Positions 34,076 through 40,868 of a stretch of 40,868 bases of DNA are shown here, piece by piece; within the stretch, counting starts at the first letter, position 1; every line of letters starts with the position of its first letter. The DNA is from Candidatus Cloacimonadota bacterium (lineage in GTDB: Bacteria; Cloacimonadota; Cloacimonadia; Cloacimonadales; TCS61): positions 1 to 40,868 of the forward strand of contig JAIPJH010000015.1 in assembly GCA_021734245.1 (NCBI GenBank), written 5' to 3'. The notes under the pieces are model-generated. The model saw nothing but the letters and a program-made list of their open reading frames with translations. It had not been told where the DNA came from and searched no databases. The translations under genes were made by a program, and so were the position numbers.

Positions 34076-35176
34076 TTAATTATCCCAGCTGATAATTTCT
34101 ACGTTAGTTCCTTCATTCTCAGAAGTTAAAACATAATCATCTTCAATATCTTCATCATAATTAACGGTAGCATTACCAGTTAATTTTACAGTTTTGGAAG
34201 GAGAAGTGTTTACAAAGATGGATCCATTTACGACGCTGTTACCTGTCATTTTAAAGCTTCCGCCTTCTACCCAGATAAGACCGTCGAAACTTGCCTGACC
34301 GGTATCTTTAAAGTTTCCATCAACAATTAAAAGTCCACTTCCAGTCCAACGGCCAGACATGTGAAGAGTATTATTTCCGGTTAGTTCTACATAAGTAATT
34401 CCGTTTATAGGTGAAACTTTTGTGGGTGGATTTTTGTAATAATGATCTGCAATATTTTTATAATAACTCATCACTTCACCAAGATCAGCTTCGATGCTGA
34501 GAGTTGCGTTCTCATTTAAACCACCGTTAATTTCGGCATTGCCTTTTAATGTTACAGATTTACTACAATTAAAAGCATTACCGTTATTTATACTTGTTTC
34601 ACCATCTCCACCCGATGTATAAAGAACTTTTGCCGAACTGTTGTATTGTTTATTTACACCACCAATATTTGAGCTTACGTAGGCAGTAATTGTAACGGTA
34701 GCACTGGATTCCGAATCGTCTTCATTTTCATTTTCTTCGTCTTCTTCCTCTTCTTCGTTACCATTTCCATTTCCATTTCCGTTGCCATTTCCGTTGCCAT
34801 TTCCGTTACCCTTATTTTTGTTACCTCTACCACAGATTAGGGAATTATCCTGCCAGCTAAAAACGATGTCATCATCATCATCATCATTTCCGGAGCTTGT
34901 ATCGATAACATAGACTATGCTGTCGATGGTACCATCAATTACGGTAAAATTGGAGAAAACCTGAGAAACCCGGGCTTGCGTAAGGTCTATTCTTCCTTCT
35001 AAAAGCTGATTGATTCCATATCGAAGAGCTTCATTGCTGAGAGATTTCGCTTTTATGCTTGCCATCCCTTTGGCAATTTGATCAGGTGCTTCAACTTTTC
35101 TGTTATTGATCTGTAAAGCTATCGTAGAAAATATTGCTGTTACTAAAACTATAATAATTACTAAAGTTCTTCCCAT
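34076..35176 (-). CDS. PilX-like pilus-associated protein, paralogue 2, with low-complexity insert
   Basis: 366 residues, with the same plan as its neighbours: MGRTLVIIIVLVTAI helix, AKSLSNEALRYGIN block, HYYKNPPTKVSPINGITYVE and a GSGLLIVDGNFKDTGQASFD solenoid. It differs by an insert of about 60 residues at about 93-155: an Asp run, then Gly-Asn dipeptide repeats, then a Glu/Asp/Asn-rich stretch. The insert probably makes a flexible, acidic, possibly ion-binding loop. The repeat units at DNA level are hexamers, so copy-number change keeps frame. AAGGAG lies eight bases before the ATG. Confidence 0.78.
   Translation of the reverse strand: MGRTLVIIIVLVTAIFSTIALQINNRKVEAPDQIAKGMASIKAKSLSNEALRYGINQLLEGRIDLTQARVSQVFSNFTVIDGTIDSIVYVIDTSSGNDDDDDDIVFSWQDNSLICGRGNKNKGNGNGNGNGNGNGNGNGNEEEEEDEENENEDDSESSATVTITAYVSSNIGGVNKQYNSSAKVLYTSGGDGETSINNGNAFNCSKSVTLKGNAEINGGLNENATLSIEADLGEVMSYYKNIADHYYKNPPTKVSPINGITYVELTGNNTLHMSGRWTGSGLLIVDGNFKDTGQASFDGLIWVEGGSFKMTGNSVVNGSIFVNTSPSKTVKLTGNATVNYDEDIEDDYVLTSENEGTNVEIISWDN
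34761..34814. repeat. Hexanucleotide repeat coding for Gly-Asn
   Basis: Nine consecutive hexamers of CCATTT/CCGTTG/CCGTTA type (plus strand), reading Gly-Asn on the minus strand. A TCA trinucleotide repeat coding for Asp lies at about 34869-34887. Neither is present in the two paralogues. Being multiples of three, length changes would alter loop size and not the reading frame. Confidence 0.85.
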
Positions 35177-35188
35177 AATATATCTCCT

Positions 35189-36076
35189 TTAATTATCCCA
35201 ACTTAAAGTTTCAATTGTATCTGCGCTGGTTCCACCTGGAATGGTTATCAAGCTCGAAACGATAGTTTCATTATATTCTACATAAGAATTTCCCGAAAGC
35301 TTTACGGTGTCTGTCGTGTTAACAAATATTGCACCTTCTACATCACTTTGGCCACTCATCTGAAAACTGCCGCCTTCTACCCACATAACTCCATCAAAAT
35401 CTGCCTGGCCTGTATCTTTAAAATTTCCATCAACTATCAAAATACCATCACCAGACCAGTTGCCAGACATGTGCAGACTTTTGTTACCTGTCAATTCTAC
35501 GTAAGTAATACCAGTAATTGGGGAGATGCTTGTTTTTGGATTTTTATAATAATGATCTGCCATTGCTTTCATTTCTGCCATTGTATGCTCGAAAGTTGAA
35601 ACGAAATTCATAGTTATGTTTTCATTCAAATCGCCCACGATCTCTGCATTTCCTTTCATTGTTACTTCTTTACTGCAATTAAATGCACCGATAGCACTTC
35701 CTGTATCAAGATGGATTTGTGCAGTGCTGGCAAATAATTTTCTTTTTCCAGAAAAGCGAGATGAAACATAAGATATTATTGTAATAGTGTCGGCAGTAGA
35801 ATTCATCTCATATTTTATACTATCTATAGTTCCATCTATTACATCAAAATTTGTAAAAGTTTGAAGGTATTCTGTTTGAGTGAGTGGAATATTGCCTTGT
35901 GATATTTGATTTATTCCATATTTAAGGGCTTCATTGCTGAGGGATTTTGCTTTAATATGAGCTAAACCTTTTGCCACTACTTCTGGTGATTCTTCTCTTC
36001 TATTATTTATGGAAACTGCGATCGTAGCGATTACAACCGTAAGTAATAGAACAGAAATTATCAGTACTCTTCCCAT
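35189..36076 (-). CDS. PilX-like pilus-associated protein, paralogue 1
   Basis: 295 residues. MGRVLIISVLLLTVV N-terminal helix, AKSLSNEALKYGIN block (42-55), HYYKNPKTSISPITGITYVE and solenoid GDGILIVDGNFKDTGQADFD, ending LSWDN. It is close to paralogue 2 outside the latter's insert, including DYNE/VEYNE and SWDN near the ends. No G-FxxxE prepilin cleavage motif is visible; only a Met-Gly precedes the hydrophobic stretch. GAGG lies six bases before the ATG. It is first of the tandem three. Confidence 0.78.
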   Translation of the reverse strand: MGRVLIISVLLLTVVIATIAVSINNRREESPEVVAKGLAHIKAKSLSNEALKYGINQISQGNIPLTQTEYLQTFTNFDVIDGTIDSIKYEMNSTADTITIISYVSSRFSGKRKLFASTAQIHLDTGSAIGAFNCSKEVTMKGNAEIVGDLNENITMNFVSTFEHTMAEMKAMADHYYKNPKTSISPITGITYVELTGNKSLHMSGNWSGDGILIVDGNFKDTGQADFDGVMWVEGGSFQMSGQSDVEGAIFVNTTDTVKLSGNSYVEYNETIVSSLITIPGGTSADTIETLSWDN

Positions 36077-36092
36077 TTTTTACCTCATAAGA

Positions 36093-36689
36093 TCATAAAT
36101 ATAGATTTTTAAAATATTTCCAGATTACTGTGGGATATCTAACTAATCTTTTATCAATATCCGAGCGATAGGTTTCGAAAGAAAAATTAAAATCAAATTT
36201 GGCAGATCTAATAGAATTTAGATTACTGCCAGGACTGGCAATTGCAGTATTGTTTACATCATAATAAGTAATATTCAAAGGAGTTGCCATCCAAAAAGGA
36301 CCGAGAACGGGATTCGACATATCATTGATATAAACATAAAGAGGATAGGAGCTATTAACGGCAGTTTCAGTTAAAATGTAAAATGTACTTACACTGGAAG
36401 TAGTAGTTAACTGACCACGAAATTTAAATGAACTCGAGGTAGCTTCTATAATCGGATCGATGCCACTGGGAACTCCTGCCCCAACTTTGGATAGATAACT
36501 TTCCAAACCAGAATAACTAATACCCCCAATAATTCTTCCACTCAATAGATTTTCAGCCAATTCACTTAAGATCATCTGCTGCTGCATATTATAACTGAGA
36601 GCCTGCATATTCATGATAGCACCGAAAACCATCAACAGAATCAGTCCACCTGTGACAGAAGCACCCAGAGTATCAAGTAAGGCATTCAT
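36093..36689 (-). CDS. Minor-pilin-like membrane-anchored protein
   Basis: 198 residues. One N-terminal hydrophobic helix (about 10-30, GGLILLMVFGAIMNMQ) is followed by an amphipathic helix and a beta-rich domain without cysteines. I do not recognise a named family. Size, topology and position between another pilin-like gene and the PilX-like trio suggest a minor pseudopilin. The stop of the upstream gene is two bases before this start, so translation is likely coupled. Confidence 0.68.
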   Translation of the reverse strand: MNALLDTLGASVTGGLILLMVFGAIMNMQALSYNMQQQMILSELAENLLSGRIIGGISYSGLESYLSKVGAGVPSGIDPIIEATSSSFKFRGQLTTTSSVSTFYILTETAVNSSYPLYVYINDMSNPVLGPFWMATPLNITYYDVNNTAIASPGSNLNSIRSAKFDFNFSFETYRSDIDKRLVRYPTVIWKYFKNLYL

Positions 36690-36691
36690 AA

Positions 36692-37126
36692 TTACATTCC
36701 AATTTCAAAAAATACTTTGCTGAAAGGATTACTTTGAGTTCCAATATATAAAGTGTCTCCGGCAGCTGAAACACAGTTCATACGCACGTCGACTCTGATA
36801 TAAGAAGAATCTGGTGATGAAGTGCTGCCCAAACTATCGGCATAACTTGTAGTAAGATTTACATTGTATATGTTATTGCCAACAGTTTCTGTTGTCTGCA
36901 AACCGTTAAAATTAGTATGAACATCATCAAATTCAATAACAGGACTGCTGCCTAACAACTCCGATTCGATCTGCTGGAAATATCTATCTGCTATTTTCTG
37001 CCCTTGAGTATACAAAATGTTATTGTATACAACTTTGGCATCATCCAGAACAAGATTATACATGTTAAGCATGATAGTAGAAAACAGGGCTAGAGCCAAA
37101 ACTACCATCAGCATTTGATTTCCCAA
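36692..37126 (-). CDS. Minor-pilin-like protein with TTG start
   Basis: 144 residues. It begins at TTG, decided by the strong GGAGGAG six bases upstream; an ATG four codons in has no such site. This start also gives Met-Gly-Asn and then a hydrophobic helix (QMLMVVLALALFSTIML), matching the MG-R/K starts of the PilX-like trio. The rest is a helix plus a beta domain, as in pseudopilins. It is 16 bases after pilB. No classical prepilin cleavage motif is present. Confidence 0.7.
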   Translation of the reverse strand: MGNQMLMVVLALALFSTIMLNMYNLVLDDAKVVYNNILYTQGQKIADRYFQQIESELLGSSPVIEFDDVHTNFNGLQTTETVGNNIYNVNLTTSYADSLGSTSSPDSSYIRVDVRMNCVSAAGDTLYIGTQSNPFSKVFFEIGM

Positions 37127-37142
37127 CTATCTCCTCCAAGTA

Positions 37143-38918
37143 TTAATCTTCAGACGTTGCATAAGCTATTTCTTCCAGCGATGTCAGTCCGTTTCTGATT
37201 CTATCCAAACCAGAATCCAGCATAGAGAGCATGCCTTGACTTTCGGCAATTTCTCTTACCTGGTTTTCATCGATTTCATCTTTGGAATCTACTATAGCTT
37301 TTCTTACTTCCGGTGTAAAATAAAGTGCTTCACAAATATTTACCCGGCCTTTATAACCGCCTGTGCATTTTTTACATCCATTACCTGCTTCAAAGATAAG
37401 TCCTTTATCAAGTTCTTCCTGAGTTATTCCCATTTCTAATGCACCAGGATATTTTTCTTTGGAAAGTGGTTTACGGCATTCAGGACATAATTTTCGAACT
37501 AATCTTTGTGCTACAATAATATTTATGGCATAAGCGAGTAAGAAAGTTTCGACTCCCATTTTAAAAAGACGGGAAATCGCACTAGGTGCATCATTCGTGT
37601 GTAATGTTGAAAATGTTAAGTGGCCAGTATTTGCAAGTTTAACAGCAATATCTGCGGTGATTTTATCACGAATCTCACCCACCATCACTACATCCGGGTC
37701 GTGTCGAAGAATCGATCGAATTGCAGCTTCAAAACTAAACTTTCCTCCGATTTTTAATTGGCGAGCTCCTTTAATATTATATTCCACAGGGTCTTCACAT
37801 GTAAGAACATTTATAGAAGGATCGATAATCTGATATAAAGCCGCCATCAAAGTTGTACTTTTACCAGATCCGGTAGGACCAGTTACCAGAACGATACCTT
37901 TTGATTTACCGATAGCTTTCATGAAATCTGATTCTGCTTGTTCCTGAAAACCTAGTTTACGCAGATCGGTGATAACGTTCCTGTCATCTATTGTACGAAT
38001 TACCACACTTTCAAATCTACGTTCATATTCCGAAGATGTGATGGGAATAATGGAAACACGAAAACGAATAAGGTGATCATCTACAAGACGTTGCATAAAA
38101 CCATCTTGAGCTGTATCACGCTCAAATCGATCAATACCGTTGGCTCGGTCTTTAACCACAGCAGCTATAGCTTCTGGAGAGGTATTTTCCTGGCGATGCC
38201 AGCGGATAAGCTTACCATCAATTCGGAAGAAGAAGTCTACACTGGAACGCTGATAAGGAATTATGTGAATATCACTTGCTCCTTTGCGAACAGCTTCTAT
38301 AAGGGCTCCTTCGAATAAATTGACCAATAAACTTTTATTGATCTCATCATCCAAGGCATATTCATCAACATCTTCTTCAGCCTCTGAAACTTCCTCCAAT
38401 TCCTGTTCTGCTTCCTGTAAAAGTTCCAGAAATTCGTTTTTTTGAGGAGCAATAATATTTATAAGTTCTTCCAATTGAACAAGTTTACAGTAAACGACTT
38501 CATATTTTTTAAATTCGGAGTGAGCTGGAATTTTATCGATTAATTTTTCAGTTGGATCAGCAGAAAGAACAACTAATGTGTTTTTTCTTCCATAGTTGTA
38601 TTGATAGGGAAGAACCTTTCTATAAAGTAGATTTTTTCTAAAATTGTCGTCAAATTTACTCAGAATTTCACGCGTGTGCTTAATCTGCTTTTCAGTAATT
38701 TCATTTGGATTAATCTCTACAGTTCTAAAAGCATATAATTCTGCCAGAAGACCAAAAATAGAGTGATGATCAATCTTGAAATCATGGGCTAAGATTTCTC
38801 CTAATGCACGAGGATTGGGGTCTTCTTCTGCTTGAATGATTAGTGCTTTTTCCAATATTACTTCATCGATTAGACCTTTTTTTAATAATAATTGTCCGAA
38901 TCTTGATTTCTTTATCAT
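37143..38918 (-). CDS. pilB: PilB/GspE-type extension ATPase
   Basis: 591 residues. An N-terminal MshEN/GspE-N-like region (1-155), an acidic linker (165-190), then the ATPase core: Walker A GPTGSGKST (347-355), Asp box CEDPVEY (374-380), Walker B DVVMVGEIRD (409-418, E415), His box STLHTNDA (H440). The tetracysteine zinc module is C478-x2-C481 and C515-x2-C518, typical of PilB/GspE and absent from PilT. It drives pilus assembly at the inner membrane. GGGG lies just before the ATG. It starts 19 bases after pilC. Confidence 0.95.
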   Translation of the reverse strand: MIKKSRFGQLLLKKGLIDEVILEKALIIQAEEDPNPRALGEILAHDFKIDHHSIFGLLAELYAFRTVEINPNEITEKQIKHTREILSKFDDNFRKNLLYRKVLPYQYNYGRKNTLVVLSADPTEKLIDKIPAHSEFKKYEVVYCKLVQLEELINIIAPQKNEFLELLQEAEQELEEVSEAEEDVDEYALDDEINKSLLVNLFEGALIEAVRKGASDIHIIPYQRSSVDFFFRIDGKLIRWHRQENTSPEAIAAVVKDRANGIDRFERDTAQDGFMQRLVDDHLIRFRVSIIPITSSEYERRFESVVIRTIDDRNVITDLRKLGFQEQAESDFMKAIGKSKGIVLVTGPTGSGKSTTLMAALYQIIDPSINVLTCEDPVEYNIKGARQLKIGGKFSFEAAIRSILRHDPDVVMVGEIRDKITADIAVKLANTGHLTFSTLHTNDAPSAISRLFKMGVETFLLAYAINIIVAQRLVRKLCPECRKPLSKEKYPGALEMGITQEELDKGLIFEAGNGCKKCTGGYKGRVNICEALYFTPEVRKAIVDSKDEIDENQVREIAESQGMLSMLDSGLDRIRNGLTSLEEIAYATSED

Positions 38919-38937
38919 ATTCCCCTACATATTAAAA

Positions 38938-40278
38938 TTATGGTCCAGTATTTGGAGATATCATGGCAATTTCAGAAGATACGATAGTCAGCATAGTAAT
39001 AACAATTGCAATGAATATTCCCACAAAAGTTTGGATCGAATCAATCAGAGCCTGCATTTTATAACTGGTTTCTTTTTCATAAAAAGTAGAAATCTGCTGA
39101 GCTGACTGTAAAATATTACCAGATTCAACTCCAGTTTTCAAGCGGCTAAGCGTGCTAGCGTTAAATACTTCGGCTTTTTCCAAAGCAGGAACTAAAGGCA
39201 TACCATCCTTTAACATAAGAGGCAAAGCTATCTCTTTAACTCCCATTTCTATGTATTTATTTCTACATGCTTCAGCAGAAGCAGTTAGCGTTTCAATATT
39301 ATTTTCTGAACCAGAATAAATTGCCCCAAACACCCTGAAAAAGATCTCGATACTACCTTTGTGCAAAAGATGACCGATAACCGGTAATTTTATCAAGAAA
39401 CGATCTCTCCAGATTTCTCCCTTGGGCGTTTTCCACCAAAAAGCGATAATTGCTGCTGGAATTAGAACCAAAAGAAACATCCACCACCAGTTTGCAGCAA
39501 CCCAATCACTCAAATCGAGAGTAGCAGCAGTCATAGGAGGAAGATCAATACCGAATTTTACAAACATCAGAGCAGTTTCAGGAAAGATCTTAACTACATA
39601 ATATCCTACTGCTAAAAGCATTGCAATAACCATGAATGCAGGTTGACCTAAAGCCTGTTTCAAACTTTTACGATATTCAGCATCACGTTCCATGAATTTG
39701 GCTGTTGCATCATATACCTCGGCCATATTACCAGATTTGGTAGCTAATCCCAGCATATATGCAATGAACTTGCCAAACACATCTTCATATCTGGCAAATA
39801 CTTCAGTTCCTTCCTTACCCTTTTTTAATTCACTTTCTATTTTTCGTAAGGTTTCTTTCAAAGTTACATTGCTTTCTTCATCGGCCAGCATGCGCAAAAT
39901 TTTATCGTAGCTCATTTTTTCTTTCAGCAGGAATGAACTCAAGTTTACAAACATCAAAATGCTTTGAAAAGGTGGTTTCAATCTGATGTCGATAAGAGCT
40001 GGTTCTATTTTTGCATTTTGAAAACCAATAGAATTTAAAGCTCGCATTACTTCACCTTTTGTGTATGCCTGTTGTCTACCTTTTACTTTTTTCCCACTGG
40101 GCAGTTTTACTGTATATAAAAATAATTTTTTCTTTTTTATAGATTTTATATCAATCTTGTATTTGTTGGCTATTCTGTTGATTAATTCGGTTGCTTTTTT
40201 CTTGTTTTTGGCAATTACAACTCCCTGCACACCTTTGCCGGAAGCCATAACTCCTTGATATTTATACTCATTTTTCAT
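38938..40278 (-). CDS. pilC: PilC/GspF-type inner-membrane platform protein
   Basis: 446 residues. An N-terminal extension of about 100 residues (YKYQGVMASGKGVQGVV, a usual GspF-style start) precedes two GspF domains (about 108-235 and 315-440). Hydrophobic helices lie at about 216-236, 263-283 and 412-436. ATKSGNMAEVYDATAKFMER and TGVESGNILQSAQQISTFYE are the paired cytoplasmic signature segments. It is the membrane platform on which PilB assembles pilin. It is separated from the pilin gene by an 86-base gap with a perfect palindrome. Confidence 0.95.
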   Translation of the reverse strand: MKNEYKYQGVMASGKGVQGVVIAKNKKKATELINRIANKYKIDIKSIKKKKLFLYTVKLPSGKKVKGRQQAYTKGEVMRALNSIGFQNAKIEPALIDIRLKPPFQSILMFVNLSSFLLKEKMSYDKILRMLADEESNVTLKETLRKIESELKKGKEGTEVFARYEDVFGKFIAYMLGLATKSGNMAEVYDATAKFMERDAEYRKSLKQALGQPAFMVIAMLLAVGYYVVKIFPETALMFVKFGIDLPPMTAATLDLSDWVAANWWWMFLLVLIPAAIIAFWWKTPKGEIWRDRFLIKLPVIGHLLHKGSIEIFFRVFGAIYSGSENNIETLTASAEACRNKYIEMGVKEIALPLMLKDGMPLVPALEKAEVFNASTLSRLKTGVESGNILQSAQQISTFYEKETSYKMQALIDSIQTFVGIFIAIVITMLTIVSSEIAMISPNTGP

Positions 40279-40303
40279 TGAAGAAAAATTCCTTATAGAT
40301 GGC

Positions 40304-40331
40304 GAACATGGGAGACTAGTCTCCCATGTTC
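40304..40331 (-). promoter_or_regulatory. Perfect 28-base palindrome between pilin and pilC
   Basis: GAACATGGGAGACT (40304-40317) is followed at once by its exact reverse complement (40318-40331). The transcript would fold into a 13- to 14-bp stem with a tiny loop, 33 bases past the pilin stop. No U-tract follows, so partial termination or 3'-end protection of pilin mRNA is likelier than full termination. Either would give more pilin than platform protein. Confidence 0.75.
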
Positions 40332-40364
40332 AAATCTAAAATGTTTTAAGTTAAATGTAATTTC

Positions 40365-40757
40365 TTAGTTGTTAACAGTAGTAGCCACAGAACTAGTAGA
40401 TCCTGTAATTGCAATTTGAGCTTGAACGCTAGTAGAACCATCATTTCCTGTTTCACTGCCTGTTCCTACAATTGTAAGTACATCACTGGCAACGCTAAGT
40501 ACAAAAGTACCATTTCCGGTTGTGAGTGTGTTGGTAGATGCATCATAACTATATCCTAACCAATTACCTACATTATCAACATCGGATGACCAGCTTGATC
40601 CACCACCACTATGAGTAGCTGGTGTCTTGTAAAATGCCAGCGCAGAGGCTGCCAGATTGTTAAGATCACCAATTACTGCCTGTCTGTTCGAATTCGTAGC
40701 TTGTGCGTTGAACATTGTAATACCAACTGCCCTCTGTGCCAAGATGACACTGGACAC
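40365..40757 (-). CDS. Pilin-like protein, N-terminal hydrophobic half missing
   Basis: The frame gives 130 residues from a GTG at 40757. VGITMFNAQATNSNRQAV and DLNNLAASALAFYKTP look like the second half of a pilin N-terminal helix and its continuation, followed by a Ser/Gly/Thr-rich beta domain ending TTVNN. The first half of the helix, expected to be about 20 hydrophobic residues with a leader, is absent. Instead SSVILAQRA leads in and a TAG lies a few codons upstream in frame. The break coincides with insertion-like sequence from about 40745. As first gene of the pilus cluster it is the best candidate for the major pilin, probably interrupted or cut by an assembly join. Confidence 0.7.
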   Translation of the reverse strand: MSSVILAQRAVGITMFNAQATNSNRQAVIGDLNNLAASALAFYKTPATHSGGGSSWSSDVDNVGNWLGYSYDASTNTLTTGNGTFVLSVASDVLTIVGTGSETGNDGSTSVQAQIAITGSTSSVATTVNN

Positions 40758-40868
40758 TTTTCTACACTAATTTAGTGTTGAAAAAGGAAGGTGAAAAATG
40801 AAGAAATCGAAGAAGAGAATTATTGAATTTGGCGAATTGGAAGGAGTCCGTAGGACGACTGGAAATTC
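40745..40868 (+). mobile_element. Probable left end of an insertion sequence (partial)
   Basis: TGACACTGGACAC starts near the point where pilin similarity ends. An ACACTAA/TTAGTGT palindrome (40764-40778) and a GGAAGG ribosome site before a plus-strand ATG (40798) follow, the usual order at the upstream end of an insertion sequence. The other end and any target duplication lie outside the window, so this is an inference. Confidence 0.45.
40798..40868 (+). CDS. Partial open frame at right edge, possible transposase start
   Basis: Twenty-three codons are visible (MKKSKKRIIEFGELEGV...), with GGAAGG five bases upstream. The basic start would suit a transposase, but I do not recognise a family from this fragment. 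It contains a GTCC-GTA-GGAC mini-hairpin at 40847-40857. It runs off the window. Confidence 0.4.
   Translation, partial: MKKSKKRIIEFGELEGVRRTTGN

Noticed and set aside
33155-36076. PilX-like trio as bactofilins
   Set aside because: They share glycine-rich beta-solenoid texture, but a membrane helix, the AKSLSNEAL block and position among pilus genes fit PilX-like proteins better.
25724-40278. Type II secretion system instead of type IV pilus
   Set aside because: Components overlap, but a PilT-type retraction ATPase and PilX-like proteins favour a pilus; a secretion role for the exported neighbours remains possible.

Overview
The window is AT-rich bacterial DNA in which every recognisable gene except one (the threonine aldolase at 16209-17243) lies on the minus strand. 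Several predicted secreted proteins end in the C-terminal sorting domain of the PNPFNPxTxI...VxWNGxD...SSGxYFxxL type. Carboxypeptidase-regulatory-like, fibronectin-III-like and LVIVD modules are common, and most genes have good GGAG-type ribosome binding sites. This points to the FCB group, most likely a Cloacimonadota-like anaerobe. That placement is inferred from protein style, since no rRNA or other phylogenetic marker is present.

Left part (1-11900): an AddB/RecB-like PD-(D/E)XK protein lacking a P-loop; a tandem 104-bp repeat; a DUF554 membrane protein; a two-gene unit of a small membrane protein and a large secreted protein; and a five-gene operon, in transcription order alcohol-acetyltransferase-like enzyme, DUF6320-like zinc-ribbon membrane protein, cysteine-rich double 4Fe-4S protein, GNAT acetyltransferase and 2H phosphoesterase.

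Middle part (11224-15606): a DNA-damage tolerance island, in transcription order umuD, umuC, dinB and an SRAP-family protein. Its spacers hold several families of short dispersed repeats. A palindrome overlaps a -10-like hexamer upstream of umuD and could be an operator, but it resembles another hairpin in the window. The threonine aldolase follows on the plus strand with two hairpins in its leader.

Right part (17412-40757): a type IV pilus gene cluster of about 23 kb read leftward: pilin, PilC, PilB, two minor-pilin-like proteins, three tandem PilX-like paralogues, a membrane protein with a histidine-kinase dimerisation region but no ATPase domain, a response regulator with a cNMP-binding-like domain, PilT with an altered Asp box, a PilM-PilN-TPR fusion, a PilO-PilP-like fusion, a compact secretin, an LVIVD-propeller lipoprotein, a beta-helix giant protein and two proteins built from a repeated cysteine-paired module. 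I infer one surface-pilus/adhesion programme: the pilus machine comes first and secreted modular proteins last, ending at a strong intrinsic terminator (17244-17280).

At the right edge the pilin loses its hydrophobic N-terminal half where an insertion-like sequence with its own plus-strand reading frame begins. Either a mobile element has interrupted the major pilin gene or the assembly breaks at a repeat.
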